Shown here in pieces: positions 25,613-35,381 of a DNA stretch of 64,000 nucleotides (position 1 is its first letter; each line of letters begins with the position of its first letter). The DNA is from JBALVT01 sp036960305 (GTDB lineage: Bacteria > Pseudomonadota > Gammaproteobacteria > Pseudomonadales > Halieaceae). The position numbers and the translations under genes are program-made. Below the pieces are notes generated by a model. The model saw only the letters and a list, made by a program, of their open reading frames with translations. It ran no database searches and had not been told where the DNA came from. The stretch is taken from assembly GCA_036960305.1 (NCBI GenBank), contig JBALWA010000004.1:106435-170434 (forward strand), read 5' to 3'.

Positions 25613-26947
25613 CTACAGGTCCTGGGCCAGGCGAACCCCGGTGAATTGCCACTGATCCTGCGGATAAAAGAAATTACGGTAGCTGTGACGATAATGCCCG
25701 GGGCTGGTGGCAACACTGCCGCCCCGCAGTACCAGTTGATTCGCCATGAACTTCCCGTTGTATTCACCTAGCGCGCCATCCGCTGCTTTGAAGCGAGGAT
25801 AGGGGGAGTAGGCGCTGCTGGTCCACTGCCACAGGCTGCCTGCCACGTTTGCCTTTTGGGCGGACTGAACGCCAAATTGCGGGTGTAGCAGGGCTGGTTC
25901 TTCAGGTGACTGATATTCAGACTTTGTGTCACCGCGGGTGGCCGAGACTTCCCACTCAAATTCAGTCGGCAGTCGGCAGTCGTTCCAGCGGGCAAAGGCG
26001 TCGGCTTCGTAGGCCGAAAGATGGCAGGCCGGCCGGTTTGGATCCAACTCGACCAGACCGTGCAGTGTGTACTCAAACCACTGGCCATCCCGTTGCAGCC
26101 AGTACAGCGGCGCCAGCGCATGGGAATTCACGGATCCGGCAGCTAGTGCTGCCCAGCCGTCCGCCAGCCACAGATCTGAGCGCCCATAGCCCCCGTCTTC
26201 CATGAACGCCAAAAACTCACCGTTGCTGACGAGCCGGTCGGCAATGCGGAATCCTTCGACATACTGTTGATGACGGGGCAATTCATTGTCAAAACAGAAG
26301 CCATTTTCGGAGTCGTGACCGATCTGCTGCAACTGTCCGTCGATGCTCTGCCAGGTCAGCGGCGCCACCGGTGCAGACTTTGGCAGTGGCACATCGCTGT
26401 AGGCTGGATACAATGGATTTTGGAACCAGCAGTACTTAAGGTCCGTGTGAAACAACTCCTGATGCTGTTGCTCGTGGTGGCACCCCAGCTCCAGACGTGT
26501 CGCGATCTCGTCGGCAGAACGCGACGGTAGGGCATCAAGAAGCTCACATAGGGCCTCATCGACATATCGACGGTACCGGTATACCTCGGCCACGGTGGGG
26601 CGCGACAGTAAGCCACGTTGGTCGCGTGGATATTGGTTCCCGACGCCGTTGTAGTAGGAATTGAAAAGGTATTCATATTCCGGGTGGAATGGCTGATAGC
26701 CGGGGGCATAAGGCTTCAGCAGGAACGTTTCAAAGAACCAGGTGGTATGTGCCAGATGCCACTTGGCCGGACTGGTGGAGGCCATTGCCTGCAAACCGTA
26801 GTCTTCAATTTCCAGTGGGCCGCAGAGGCGCTCAGAGTACTGTCTTATCGATAAGTAGGCTTTCGCCAGCAGGCTCCCTGCGATGATTTCATCGGGATTC
26901 TTGCTGCGGAGTTTGAAAGGGGCAGAAGATGGTGCACTCATATTCAA
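25613..26947 (-). CDS. egtB: Ergothioneine sulfoxide synthase EgtB
   Basis: 444 residues: N-terminal DinB-like domain with HLAHTTWFFETFLL and the iron-binding HEQQHQE (H-x3-H-x-E), followed by a C-terminal FGE-sulfatase-type domain (PTEFEWEVSATRG, later FMANQLVLRGGSVATSPGHY). EgtB is the non-haem iron enzyme that joins a thiol substrate to hercynine with O2. It is the first gene of the leftward operon egtB-egtD-MFS-hydrolase/OsmC. No egtC or egtE is present nearby, so the later steps must be encoded elsewhere or follow a reduced route. Divergent from the phosphatase at 27186. Confidence 0.95.
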   Translation of the reverse strand: MNMSAPSSAPFKLRSKNPDEIIAGSLLAKAYLSIRQYSERLCGPLEIEDYGLQAMASTSPAKWHLAHTTWFFETFLLKPYAPGYQPFHPEYEYLFNSYYNGVGNQYPRDQRGLLSRPTVAEVYRYRRYVDEALCELLDALPSRSADEIATRLELGCHHEQQHQELFHTDLKYCWFQNPLYPAYSDVPLPKSAPVAPLTWQSIDGQLQQIGHDSENGFCFDNELPRHQQYVEGFRIADRLVSNGEFLAFMEDGGYGRSDLWLADGWAALAAGSVNSHALAPLYWLQRDGQWFEYTLHGLVELDPNRPACHLSAYEADAFARWNDCRLPTEFEWEVSATRGDTKSEYQSPEEPALLHPQFGVQSAQKANVAGSLWQWTSSAYSPYPRFKAADGALGEYNGKFMANQLVLRGGSVATSPGHYRHSYRNFFYPQDQWQFTGVRLAQDL

Positions 26948-27185
26948 TCTGGGGTTTCTCTCTCGGTTGGGAGGTCCTCACCGTCGACTAATCGTACGTT
27001 GCCGGCGATTGCTACACAATTTCCCATATTTTGGACCAATATTCTACCCCCGAAAGCAGAGCGTTGGCACAGTGCCTCTTGCTCATTACGTGTACCAGAG
27101 TCGGAGTTAAGCAGCCTTGGGTGCTGCTGTTGCCCTAATTTTGTATTATGCTTCTCTGTACGTACAAAATTTCTGGTGGGCCTGC

Positions 27186-28844
27186 ATGAAGCGCATTTTT
27201 CTACTCCTCGTTCTTATCCTCTTTATCTCGCCTTCCTTCAGCCAGACGTCACCGCGCCTCGTCTTGCAACTTACCGTGGATGGGCTGCGAGGTGATCTGC
27301 TGGCGCGCTACCGCCATCATTTCGGGGCGGGCGGTTTTCGTTACCTGCTGGAGACGGGTGTAGTCTACACCGATGCTCACTATCAGCACGCCAATACCGA
27401 GACCATAGTCGGGCACGCGACATTGGCCACCGGCGCACAACCTGCCACCCATGGTCTGGTAGGAAACGTGTGGCACGACAAGAAAACCGGTGAGTTGGCG
27501 TATAACATTGAAGATGCGAAATATCCCTTGCTTGATACGCGCGCGGTGATGCGCGAGGGGGCCCAGGTGGACCCGGCCCAGAAACAGGCGCGCACCGACG
27601 GACGCTCACCGGTGGCGATGCTGGTGCCCACGTTCTCCGACACCCTGGCTGCAGCCCTCGGTAGCGAAGCGAAGGTTTTCGGTATTGCCGGTAAGGACCG
27701 CAGCGCGGTGGCCATGGCGGGTCAAGTGGGCAAGGCTTTCTGGTATTCCACGAATACCGGAGACTTTCAGAGTAGCCGCTATTACTACGATGACTACCCT
27801 CAGTGGGTGCAGGATTGGAACGGCAAGCGGCGAGCCGAAAGTTTTGCTGGCAAGCAGTGGGAACTGCTGTTGGATAAAGACAAGTACCAGTGGGCAGGAC
27901 GGGATGATCGGCCCTATGAAGTGGATTTACGTGGCTACGGCAGGGTTTTTCCGCATTCGTTCGGAGCAGTCGGTGACCCCCTGTTTCCGACTCGCCTGCT
28001 GGTCAGCCCGCACGGTGATCAGATGGTTATGGAGTTTGCCCAGGCGCTGATGGAAGCGGAATCTATCGGGCGCGATGACACCACTGACTACCTATCCATT
28101 AGTTTCTCTGCAGTCGACGCGGTAAATCACTTTTTCGGCGTGGCCAGTCTGGAGAACGAGGATGTCGTGGTTCAGCTGGATCGTACACTCGCACGATTGT
28201 TCCGCTACGTGGACAAAACCGTGGGGCTTGAAAATACCTTGATCGTACTGTCAGCGGACCACGGTATGTCTGAAATGCCGGAGTACTTGCAAGAGTTGGG
28301 TTACCCGGCGGGGCGGCAATACAATGAACAGGTACTGGATCTTGTCAACCGGTTGGGTCGAGAGCATTTTGGTGTGAAGGGTATCGCAAAAACTTTTTTC
28401 CGGCCTTCGCTCTATCTGGATCACCGGGCCATAGAGAAGACAGGGCTAGATGTCGATGTGGTTAGTACAGAGCTGGCCGCCGAACTGACGGCCGCGCAGG
28501 GGGTAGGGCTTGCTGCGGCCACCCATGATCTGTTGAGCCGCGAACACTCGGGGCTGGCGGGGCAGATGCAGCGCAACAGTCATCCGGAGCGTTCGGGCGA
28601 TATTTATATTGCCCAGTCCCCCTACTGGTTCATGTTTGAGAAAGGGGCAGTGGCTGCAATGCATGGATCCCCCTGGGCTTATGATACCCATGTGCCCATC
28701 ATCTTTTCCGGGAAGGGTATTGAGGGACAGAGTGTGGCCAGGAGAGTACATCCTGTTGATGTGGCGCCCACGCTCTCGGCCCTGCTGGGCTTCTCCGCAC
28801 CGGCTGGATCTGAGGGCAAGGTGCTGAGTGAGGTAGTGCAGTAA
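27186..28844 (+). CDS. PafA-like alkaline phosphatase/phosphodiesterase-family protein, secreted
   Basis: 552 residues from the ATG at 27186. The N-terminal MKRIFLLLVLILFISPSFSQ is a Sec signal peptide; an upstream in-frame ATG would bury it. Domain of the alkaline phosphatase/type I phosphodiesterase superfamily: metal ligand Asp32 in LTVDGLRGD, presumed nucleophile Thr in ANTETIVGHATLATG (residues 69-83), DAVNHFFG, and the late LSADHGMSEMPEY metal site. Closest in layout to PafA phosphate-irrepressible phosphatases. A secreted phosphomonoesterase role is likely. It precedes the small charged protein and the arylsulfatase gene in the same direction. Confidence 0.88.
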   Translation: MKRIFLLLVLILFISPSFSQTSPRLVLQLTVDGLRGDLLARYRHHFGAGGFRYLLETGVVYTDAHYQHANTETIVGHATLATGAQPATHGLVGNVWHDKKTGELAYNIEDAKYPLLDTRAVMREGAQVDPAQKQARTDGRSPVAMLVPTFSDTLAAALGSEAKVFGIAGKDRSAVAMAGQVGKAFWYSTNTGDFQSSRYYYDDYPQWVQDWNGKRRAESFAGKQWELLLDKDKYQWAGRDDRPYEVDLRGYGRVFPHSFGAVGDPLFPTRLLVSPHGDQMVMEFAQALMEAESIGRDDTTDYLSISFSAVDAVNHFFGVASLENEDVVVQLDRTLARLFRYVDKTVGLENTLIVLSADHGMSEMPEYLQELGYPAGRQYNEQVLDLVNRLGREHFGVKGIAKTFFRPSLYLDHRAIEKTGLDVDVVSTELAAELTAAQGVGLAAATHDLLSREHSGLAGQMQRNSHPERSGDIYIAQSPYWFMFEKGAVAAMHGSPWAYDTHVPIIFSGKGIEGQSVARRVHPVDVAPTLSALLGFSAPAGSEGKVLSEVVQ

Positions 28845-28949
28845 ATGGGTAATCAAACTAGGAGTTGATCCGAGCTTTAGATTGGCCTATAAAGAGAGGT
28901 CAACCAGCAGGGCGGCGGGAAGTCGCGCCTGAACAACAGGAGAAACTCC

Positions 28950-29204
28950 ATGAAACTCTACACAGCTATTGCAGCAGGCATTTTGTTGGCAACGACCCAG
29001 ATGCCGGTATACGCAGACGGTGATGATCGTGAGGATCGACGTGATGAGCGTGGCCGCTCAGACGAACGCCAGGACAAAAGAGATTGTCGCCAGGATGAAG
29101 GGCGAGTGGGTAAAGACAAGCGAGACTGCAAGCAGGAAGAAGTACGCGATGGCGTAAGAGGTAATCAGGGCGAGCGTCTTGGTGGCGACGATGACGATGA
29201 TTAA
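28950..29204 (+). CDS. Small secreted, highly charged disordered protein
   Basis: 84 residues with an AGGAGA ribosome-binding site. Residues 1-22 (MKLYTAIAAGILLATTQMPV and YA) form a signal peptide. The ~62-residue mature part is, by my count, about two-thirds D, E, R and K, with two copies of a DKRDC[RK]Q[DE]E unit that hold the only two cysteines, and it ends in five aspartates. This composition predicts an intrinsically disordered protein, perhaps metal-binding or interacting with a charged surface. It lies between a phosphatase and an arylsulfatase gene. No family recognised. Confidence 0.75.
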   Translation: MKLYTAIAAGILLATTQMPVYADGDDREDRRDERGRSDERQDKRDCRQDEGRVGKDKRDCKQEEVRDGVRGNQGERLGGDDDDD

Positions 29205-29276
29205 GGCTCTCAGGTAGAGAATTCTTGCGAGCCCCAGGCCAGTCAACCATTTGAGCTCAATCGAAGAGATTATAAT

Positions 29277-31643
29277 ATGAATGGAAAATGGATTTCCCTG
29301 TCATTGATGGTGGGCTTGGTAGTGAGCTGTAGTGGCGTCTCGGCTGTCCAGAAGCAGGATGTTGATAGATCGGTGTTGCCCATTCAGCCACCCCAATACG
29401 CACCCATCACGGAATTGGATGCGCGGAATGCGGAGAAGCCGCCGCGTTTTGAGGTAGCAGCGCCCGAGGGAGCCCCCAATGTCGTTATCGTCCTGATTGA
29501 TGATATTGGTTTTGGTGCAACAAAACCCTTTGGCGGCGAGATCGAAACACCTACCTTTGAGCGGTTGGCCAACGAAGGGCTTCGCTTTAATCGCTTCCAC
29601 ACTACCGCGTTGTGCTCCCCCACCCGTGCGGCGCTGCTCTCCGGCCGGAACCATCACAATGTGAATGTTGGTTCGGTGATGGAAATCGCGACGGGCTTCC
29701 CCGGCAACCAGGGCATTCGACCGGACGATGCGAAGTATTTCGCCGAATCCCTGCGGCACAATGGCTATAGCACAGCAGCTTTTGGTAAGTGGCACGAGAC
29801 GGCGACCTGGGAAGTGTCCGTGTCCGGGCCCTATTTACGTTGGCCCACAAATTCCGGTTTTGATAAATTCTACGGATTTATCGGCGGTGAAACCAACCTG
29901 TGGGATCCGGTCATTTTCGACGGTGTGACCAAAGTCCATAAAAAGGACGTCGAGGATTATCACTTCACCACGGATATGACTAACGAGGCGATCAATTGGG
30001 TGAAGTTCCAACAGGCAATGACGCCAGACAAGCCTTTCTTTATTTACTATGCGCCTGGCGCAACCCATGCACCGCACCACGCCCCCAAGGAATGGATAGA
30101 AAAGTATAAGGGACAGTTTGACAGTGGCTGGGAACAACTCAGGCAGGAAACGTTTGCACGACAAAAGGAAATGGGGGTCATTCCCGAGAATGCTCGTCTC
30201 GCCCCGATGCCAGCGGATATTAAGGACTGGGAGAAGCTCAGCGATAACGAAAAACGCCTGTTTGCCCTGCAAATGGAAACGTTCGCCGGTTTTGCTGAAC
30301 ACACAGACAACGAAGTCGGCCGTCTTGTGGATGCGATTGATGAGGTAGGTGTACTGGATAACACGCTGTTCGTCTACATTATGGGTGACAACGGCTCCAG
30401 TGCGGAAGGCGGTCTGGAAGGTACATTCAACGAGCTGGTTAACCTCAATGGTATCTTTGGCGCGGAAACGGTTGAAGGCATGCTGGCCAGAGAAGACGAT
30501 TGGGGTGGCCCCAACTCGTTCCCCCATATGTCTGCCGCCTGGGCGGTGGCAACTGATGCGCCCTTTACCTGGACCAAGCAAGTCGCTGCCGACTTTGGCG
30601 GTACGCGCAACGGTATGGTGATGCATTGGCCCAAGGGCCTCAAGGCGCGCGGTGAAATTCGCCAGCAATGGCATCATGTCAATGATGTGGCGGCCACGGT
30701 TTTCGAGGCGACCAGGGTTCCTCCCTCAAAGGAAATCAACGGCGTGAAACAAAAGCCACTGGATGGCGTGAGTATGCTGTATGCCGCGAGAGACAGTAAC
30801 GCGGATGATAGGCACCCCACCCAGTACTTTGAGATGTTCGGCAACAGGGCAATCTATCACGAGGGTTGGATGGCCAGGGTGGTGCACCGTGTTCCCTGGA
30901 AAAGCGAACCCATCAATACGCTGCAGGATGATGTTTGGGAGCTGTATAACATCGAGGAAGACTTCTCCCTGACGCATGACCTTGCGAAAGAGAATCCGAA
31001 GAAGCTCAAGGAGTTGCAGGCGCTGTTTGAGAAAGAAGCCATTGCCAATAACGTCTATCCACTTGATGACCGGGTATATGAGCGATTTAATGCTGCAACG
31101 GCCGGTCGACCGGACCTGATGGGTGACAGAAAGAGCCTGACACTTTCCGACGGTATGGAAGGTATTCTTGAAAATACGTTCCTGAATATAAAGAACAACT
31201 CTAAAACCATTGTCGCTAACGTCAGCCTGAAAGGGGATGACGAGGGTATTATTCTCGCCCAGGGCGGCAAGTTTGCGGGTTGGGCGCTTTATATGAAGGA
31301 CGGCAAACCTGCCTACACCTATAACTGGTTTGGTCTCGAGCGCTACACCATCGAATCTTCCCAGGCGATTCGCGGCGACAGTGCAGAAATCAAGCTGGCG
31401 TTCGACTATGACGGCGGTGGTTTGGGTAAGGGCGGTACAGCCAGGCTCTATGTCGACGGCAAGAAGGTGGCAGAGGGCAGGGTGGAGAAAACGGTCCCGG
31501 CCCTATTCTCCGCGGATGAGACGGCAGATGTCGGTCGAGATGATGCCACCCAGGTTGCAGACAGGGTGTTCGCCAATGTTAAGGAATCTGATTTTACCGG
31601 TTATGTGAATAAGGTGACTATCAGTATCCCTGAAGATAAATAG
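29277..31643 (+). CDS. Arylsulfatase, AtsD-like long form, predicted lipoprotein
   Basis: 788 residues. The sulfatase signature CSPTRAALLSG begins at Cys113, the residue converted to formylglycine, and metal ligands Asp75/Asp76 lie in VLIDDIGFG. GKWHE and MGDNGSSAEGG are further active-site regions. The catalytic domain spans about residues 65-570 and a C-terminal beta-rich domain of ~200 residues follows, as in mycobacterial AtsD-size enzymes. The N-terminus has VVSC at residues 15-18, a plausible lipobox. It would release sulfate from sulfate esters in the periplasm. No formylglycine-generating enzyme is encoded in the window. Confidence 0.93.
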   Translation: MNGKWISLSLMVGLVVSCSGVSAVQKQDVDRSVLPIQPPQYAPITELDARNAEKPPRFEVAAPEGAPNVVIVLIDDIGFGATKPFGGEIETPTFERLANEGLRFNRFHTTALCSPTRAALLSGRNHHNVNVGSVMEIATGFPGNQGIRPDDAKYFAESLRHNGYSTAAFGKWHETATWEVSVSGPYLRWPTNSGFDKFYGFIGGETNLWDPVIFDGVTKVHKKDVEDYHFTTDMTNEAINWVKFQQAMTPDKPFFIYYAPGATHAPHHAPKEWIEKYKGQFDSGWEQLRQETFARQKEMGVIPENARLAPMPADIKDWEKLSDNEKRLFALQMETFAGFAEHTDNEVGRLVDAIDEVGVLDNTLFVYIMGDNGSSAEGGLEGTFNELVNLNGIFGAETVEGMLAREDDWGGPNSFPHMSAAWAVATDAPFTWTKQVAADFGGTRNGMVMHWPKGLKARGEIRQQWHHVNDVAATVFEATRVPPSKEINGVKQKPLDGVSMLYAARDSNADDRHPTQYFEMFGNRAIYHEGWMARVVHRVPWKSEPINTLQDDVWELYNIEEDFSLTHDLAKENPKKLKELQALFEKEAIANNVYPLDDRVYERFNAATAGRPDLMGDRKSLTLSDGMEGILENTFLNIKNNSKTIVANVSLKGDDEGIILAQGGKFAGWALYMKDGKPAYTYNWFGLERYTIESSQAIRGDSAEIKLAFDYDGGGLGKGGTARLYVDGKKVAEGRVEKTVPALFSADETADVGRDDATQVADRVFANVKESDFTGYVNKVTISIPEDK

Positions 31644-31902
31644 ATTTCGGCCTGTTACAGCGCCGTCCCGGCCTGGTTAATCGGTGCCGGGCCGCTTGGG
31701 TCGCCACAAAGCGGATAGTCAAGCCTGAGGCTTTAAACTGTCTTGGTTTTGTTGGTAGTTGTACCACCAAGAGACCATTCACTATTCACAGCTCAACGTC
31801 ATTGCGATGCAGATTTTGCTGTGCTAAATATGTTCCGGTTTAGAGCAAATGTAACCACACGCGTACTGCAGAACAATGCAATAACAATCAAAAGAGGTCA
31901 AC

Positions 31903-34329
31903 ATGATGAGTATCCCTTCTTCACCTAAGGTTTTAGCACTGGCAGTATTCGGTGTCGTCTCAATGAATACAGCAGCCGTATATGCACAGAGCGAAGACGC
32001 AGTGAACGCCCTGGAAGAAGTTGTTATTACGGGTACTCGAGCGCAGGGCCGCAGCGTATTGGACAGTGCTGTTCCGGTAGACGTGCTGAACGTCGATGAC
32101 CTGGAGAATGTCGGTGCTCTGGGAGGGGAATTGGCCGCTACCCTTGAGAAACTGGTGCCTAGTTTCAGCTTCCCCCGTCAGTCAAACTCAGACGGTGCTG
32201 ACCACGTTCGCGCAGCTCAGTTACGTGGCATGAGCCCCGATCAAACACTGGTTATGGTCAATGGCAAGCGTCGACACACATCGGCTGTCGTCAACCTGGC
32301 TTCCAAGATTGGTAAAGGCACTAACCCTGTAGATTTCAATACCATTCCAACCAATGCCGTGGAACGCGTTGAAATACTGCGTGATGGCGCGGGTGCACAA
32401 TACGGTTCAGATGCGATTGCCGGCGTGGTCAACTTGATCATGAAACGTGGCTCAGAGGGTGGACGAGTGTCGGTCTCCTATGGTGAGCACAATACTGATT
32501 TTGATCCGACGGGCAAGTCCATAAGCGATGGGGAAACAGTGACCGTGGCGGGCGATATCGGATTTGCGCTGGGCAGTGATGGCTTTCTTCGCGTGGGTGC
32601 TGAGTATCGCGATCGCGATGGCACCAACCGTGCTGGTCTTGACCAAATTCCATTCTGGGAAGCTGAGACTCCGGCAAACGATGCAGTCCGCGGGAAAGTC
32701 AATTATTACTCAGGCGATCCCAAGTCCGAGGACCTGAACCTTTTCTATAACATGGGATTGCCGATCAGTGATGCGCTGGAAGTCTACTCTTTCGGTACCC
32801 TGAGCAAGCGGGAATCAGACGGGGCTAACTTCTTTCGCTACCCAGATTCGTGGGAGAATGTCTCTGAGATCTACCCCAACGGCTTCCTCCCCGTATCCGA
32901 AGGTGAAAACAACGACTTTTCCATCGCCGGCGGTGTTCGCGGTAATTCAGGGAATTGGAATTGGGATACCAGCATCGTCTACGGTGAAAACGACTTCGAC
33001 TATGACATCGTTAATTCACTGAACACCTCATTTGGTGTGGATAGTGATACAAAATTCGATAGCGCGGAGTACACCTTCGACCAGCTGACGCTGAATGCGG
33101 ACGCTTCCCGTGAATACGATATAGGCGCATTTTCCGGTCCGCTAACGCTCTCTTTCGGTGCAGAGTATCGGATTGAAAATTACGTGACTACCCAGGGTAG
33201 CCCACAATCCTATCTTGCAGGTCCTGTTGAGGGAGTCCCCACCGGTGTACAAGCAGGACCTGGCTTATCCCCGGAAGATGAAGCAGATCTCGATCGCAAT
33301 GTGTTTGGCTTCTATGTGGATGTGGAGGCGGATGTGACAGATCGTCTTCTGTTGACTGCAGCGGCACGTTACGAAGATTACGACGACTTTGGCGACACTG
33401 TTACGGGTAAGTTTGCGGGTAGCTTCAGCTTTACCGATAACTTCACCTGGCGTGCGTCTGTGGGCACAAGCTTCAAGGCTCCGTCTCTGGCGCAGGTAGG
33501 CTTTGAGTCCACCAAAACTGACTTTGGTGACGATGGTCGTTTGGTGCAGATCAAGCATGTCTCCAATGGCAGCGCAATTGCTGAGTATCTTGATGCGGAA
33601 GACCTGAAGGAAGAAGAAGCGTTTAACTTGAGTACGGGTTTTACCTGGTCTGTGTCTGATTCTTTTTACATGACTTTGGACATATTCAAGATTGAGGTGG
33701 ATGACCGGATCACAGTGTCTGAAAGTATCGGCACTGATCCTCAGGAGATCGAAGATGCAACAGGCATTGCTGACGTTACCAACGTTACGTTGTTTACCAA
33801 CGCAATTGATACCGAGACTGAGGGCGTGGATTTAGTTGCTAACTACATACACGACTTTAACTCCAGCCAAATGACCCTCATGGCGGCCTATAACTACTCG
33901 GACACAGAGGTGACAGACGTTCACAGTGGCTCATTCGGCGAGTCAGAGGTGTTTGGTGTTGAAGAGCGAAACACTATTGAAACTGCAGCACCGCAGGACA
34001 AGATTGTGTTGTCCTCCTTCTGGCGCAGTGACAGCTGGTCTGTGATGGCCAGAGCGACTCGCCACGGTGAAACCACGCGTGTGTTTGACTTCGGTGGTGG
34101 CTATGAGCCCGAACAGACTTTTGGCGAAGTGTGGGTTCTGGATGCGGAAGTTTCCTGGATGCCAAGTTCTCAGTGGACACTCGCACTCGGTGGCAACAAC
34201 CTGACAGATGAGTATCCCGACGAGTCGATTGATGATCTTGCGTATTTTGGCAACCTGCCTTATGACGTACTGTCCGGTGTCGGTATGAACGGCGCTTACT
34301 ATTACTTCAGAACCAGCTATGACTTCTAG
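31903..34329 (+). CDS. TonB-dependent outer-membrane receptor
   Basis: 808 residues with a signal peptide ending near VYAQS (residues ~25-30), a TonB-box-like ALEEVVITG, and the plug domain RAAQLRGMSPDQTLVMVNGK and ERVEILRDGAGAQYGSDAIAGVVNLI. The C-terminus is a 22-strand-type barrel ending in Phe (YYYFRTSYDF), as expected for outer-membrane insertion. AAAGAGG lies 5 bases before the ATG. It follows the arylsulfatase gene, so it may import the desulfated product or a sulfated ligand. A terminator closes the gene. It does not carry the TTATAAC promoter box found at the other two receptor genes. Confidence 0.93.
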   Translation: MMSIPSSPKVLALAVFGVVSMNTAAVYAQSEDAVNALEEVVITGTRAQGRSVLDSAVPVDVLNVDDLENVGALGGELAATLEKLVPSFSFPRQSNSDGADHVRAAQLRGMSPDQTLVMVNGKRRHTSAVVNLASKIGKGTNPVDFNTIPTNAVERVEILRDGAGAQYGSDAIAGVVNLIMKRGSEGGRVSVSYGEHNTDFDPTGKSISDGETVTVAGDIGFALGSDGFLRVGAEYRDRDGTNRAGLDQIPFWEAETPANDAVRGKVNYYSGDPKSEDLNLFYNMGLPISDALEVYSFGTLSKRESDGANFFRYPDSWENVSEIYPNGFLPVSEGENNDFSIAGGVRGNSGNWNWDTSIVYGENDFDYDIVNSLNTSFGVDSDTKFDSAEYTFDQLTLNADASREYDIGAFSGPLTLSFGAEYRIENYVTTQGSPQSYLAGPVEGVPTGVQAGPGLSPEDEADLDRNVFGFYVDVEADVTDRLLLTAAARYEDYDDFGDTVTGKFAGSFSFTDNFTWRASVGTSFKAPSLAQVGFESTKTDFGDDGRLVQIKHVSNGSAIAEYLDAEDLKEEEAFNLSTGFTWSVSDSFYMTLDIFKIEVDDRITVSESIGTDPQEIEDATGIADVTNVTLFTNAIDTETEGVDLVANYIHDFNSSQMTLMAAYNYSDTEVTDVHSGSFGESEVFGVEERNTIETAAPQDKIVLSSFWRSDSWSVMARATRHGETTRVFDFGGGYEPEQTFGEVWVLDAEVSWMPSSQWTLALGGNNLTDEYPDESIDDLAYFGNLPYDVLSGVGMNGAYYYFRTSYDF

Positions 34330-34351
34330 TAGCATTCTGTAGCGCAGACCT

Positions 34352-34390
34352 CGATCGGGTGGGAGACTTCTTGCCCATCCGATCGTTTTT
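34352..34390 (+). terminator. Strong rho-independent terminator after the TonB receptor
   Basis: A long stem CGATCGG-G-TGGG / CCCA-T-CCGATCG (one G-T wobble) with a 10-base loop followed by TTTTT, 22 bases after the receptor stop. The next gene in the same direction begins only 24 bases later, so this hairpin must either be leaky or the next gene needs read-through. Confidence 0.8.
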
Positions 34391-34414
34391 CTACATCTAA
34401 TCGGAAGACATCGA

Positions 34415-35281
34415 ATGCGAAGGATATTTCTAGCTACGCTGTTTGCGATGAATGTAATCACGGCACATGCCGGGACAGAAAATAGTTCCTGTGAACTCAT
34501 GTATGCCGCGCACCCTCACAAGCATGCGGATGAAGCTATAGGCCAGCAGAGGCTGGACAAAACATTAGCCTTGGACTTCTCTGGCATGGAGGCGTTCAGT
34601 GAGGTTTTTATTCCACTGACTGACGAGTTCTCCCGGCAGTTTCTTGAGTCCATTGATAAACAATCTATCTCCCTGGGGCAGCAAACGATTGTTCTGGGTG
34701 GGTACGAAGGCGAAACCATACCCTCTGTAGTCATTCCGGTAACAGTCAGCGGTGAACAGGGGTATAAGCAGTTAATACAATTGGCTGCCCTTATTGGTCA
34801 TGTCTACGCGCAAGACTCTACCTTGGTTATTTGTGACGGCAGTGTCGGGGGCGAGTGGCAGCAGTTGGAGTCACTTGAAGTTCTGGACCGGGGCCCGGAA
34901 AAGTTTCTCGTGGAGTCCAATATCCCGATGTTATTTGGAATGATGATCGGCGCCGCTGGCACGGCGGAAAACATTGGCTTTACCTATTATTCCGATACCC
35001 AGATGTTCAGCACGCTCTCATACACAGGCGGCGACCTGAATAAGGAGGAGGTGCTCGAACAAGTAGGCGAGTGGATTCATGCGATGAGTAACGGCGACGT
35101 TTCCCTTGCAGTGGGCTCCAAATCAGTGGCTGTGTTCTTTCCCCATAATGATTGGGAAAATTACCCCATGGGGAGCCATTACTTCCCCTACCTCCAGGGA
35201 GAGGAGCAGCAGAAGATGTTGATAGAGTGGCGTAAAGACTATCTGAGGGTGATGGACGAGTTCTTGACAGAGGAGGACTGA
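34415..35281 (+). CDS. Secreted protein of unknown function
   Basis: 288 residues with a signal peptide (MRRIFLATLFAMNVITAHA) and GGAAG before the ATG. The mature protein has mixed alpha/beta character and two cysteines likely forming a disulfide (about residues 26 and 140). A hydrophobic MLFGMMIGAAGTAENIGFTY segment lies mid-way and could be buried or membrane-touching. I recognise no family. It follows the TonB receptor gene after a terminator and may be expressed by read-through. Convergent with the propeller gene at 35382. Confidence 0.8.
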   Translation: MRRIFLATLFAMNVITAHAGTENSSCELMYAAHPHKHADEAIGQQRLDKTLALDFSGMEAFSEVFIPLTDEFSRQFLESIDKQSISLGQQTIVLGGYEGETIPSVVIPVTVSGEQGYKQLIQLAALIGHVYAQDSTLVICDGSVGGEWQQLESLEVLDRGPEKFLVESNIPMLFGMMIGAAGTAENIGFTYYSDTQMFSTLSYTGGDLNKEEVLEQVGEWIHAMSNGDVSLAVGSKSVAVFFPHNDWENYPMGSHYFPYLQGEEQQKMLIEWRKDYLRVMDEFLTEED

Positions 35282-35381
35282 ATGGCAGACTTCGCGTCAT
35301 GGGTTCCGTGACCTATTTCTCAATGCTGAATTGAAGACAGGGAAAACGTTTAGACAGAGTCTCGGTGTCTATGTCAGCAGC

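Noticed and set aside
25613..26947. EgtB as the formylglycine-generating enzyme for the sulfatases
   Set aside because: It has the DinB-like domain with HEQQHQE iron ligands and sits beside egtD, which identifies the ergothioneine enzyme.
29835..30677. A 280-codon minus-strand open frame
   Set aside because: It is antisense to the AtsD-like sulfatase coding sequence and has no recognisable domain.
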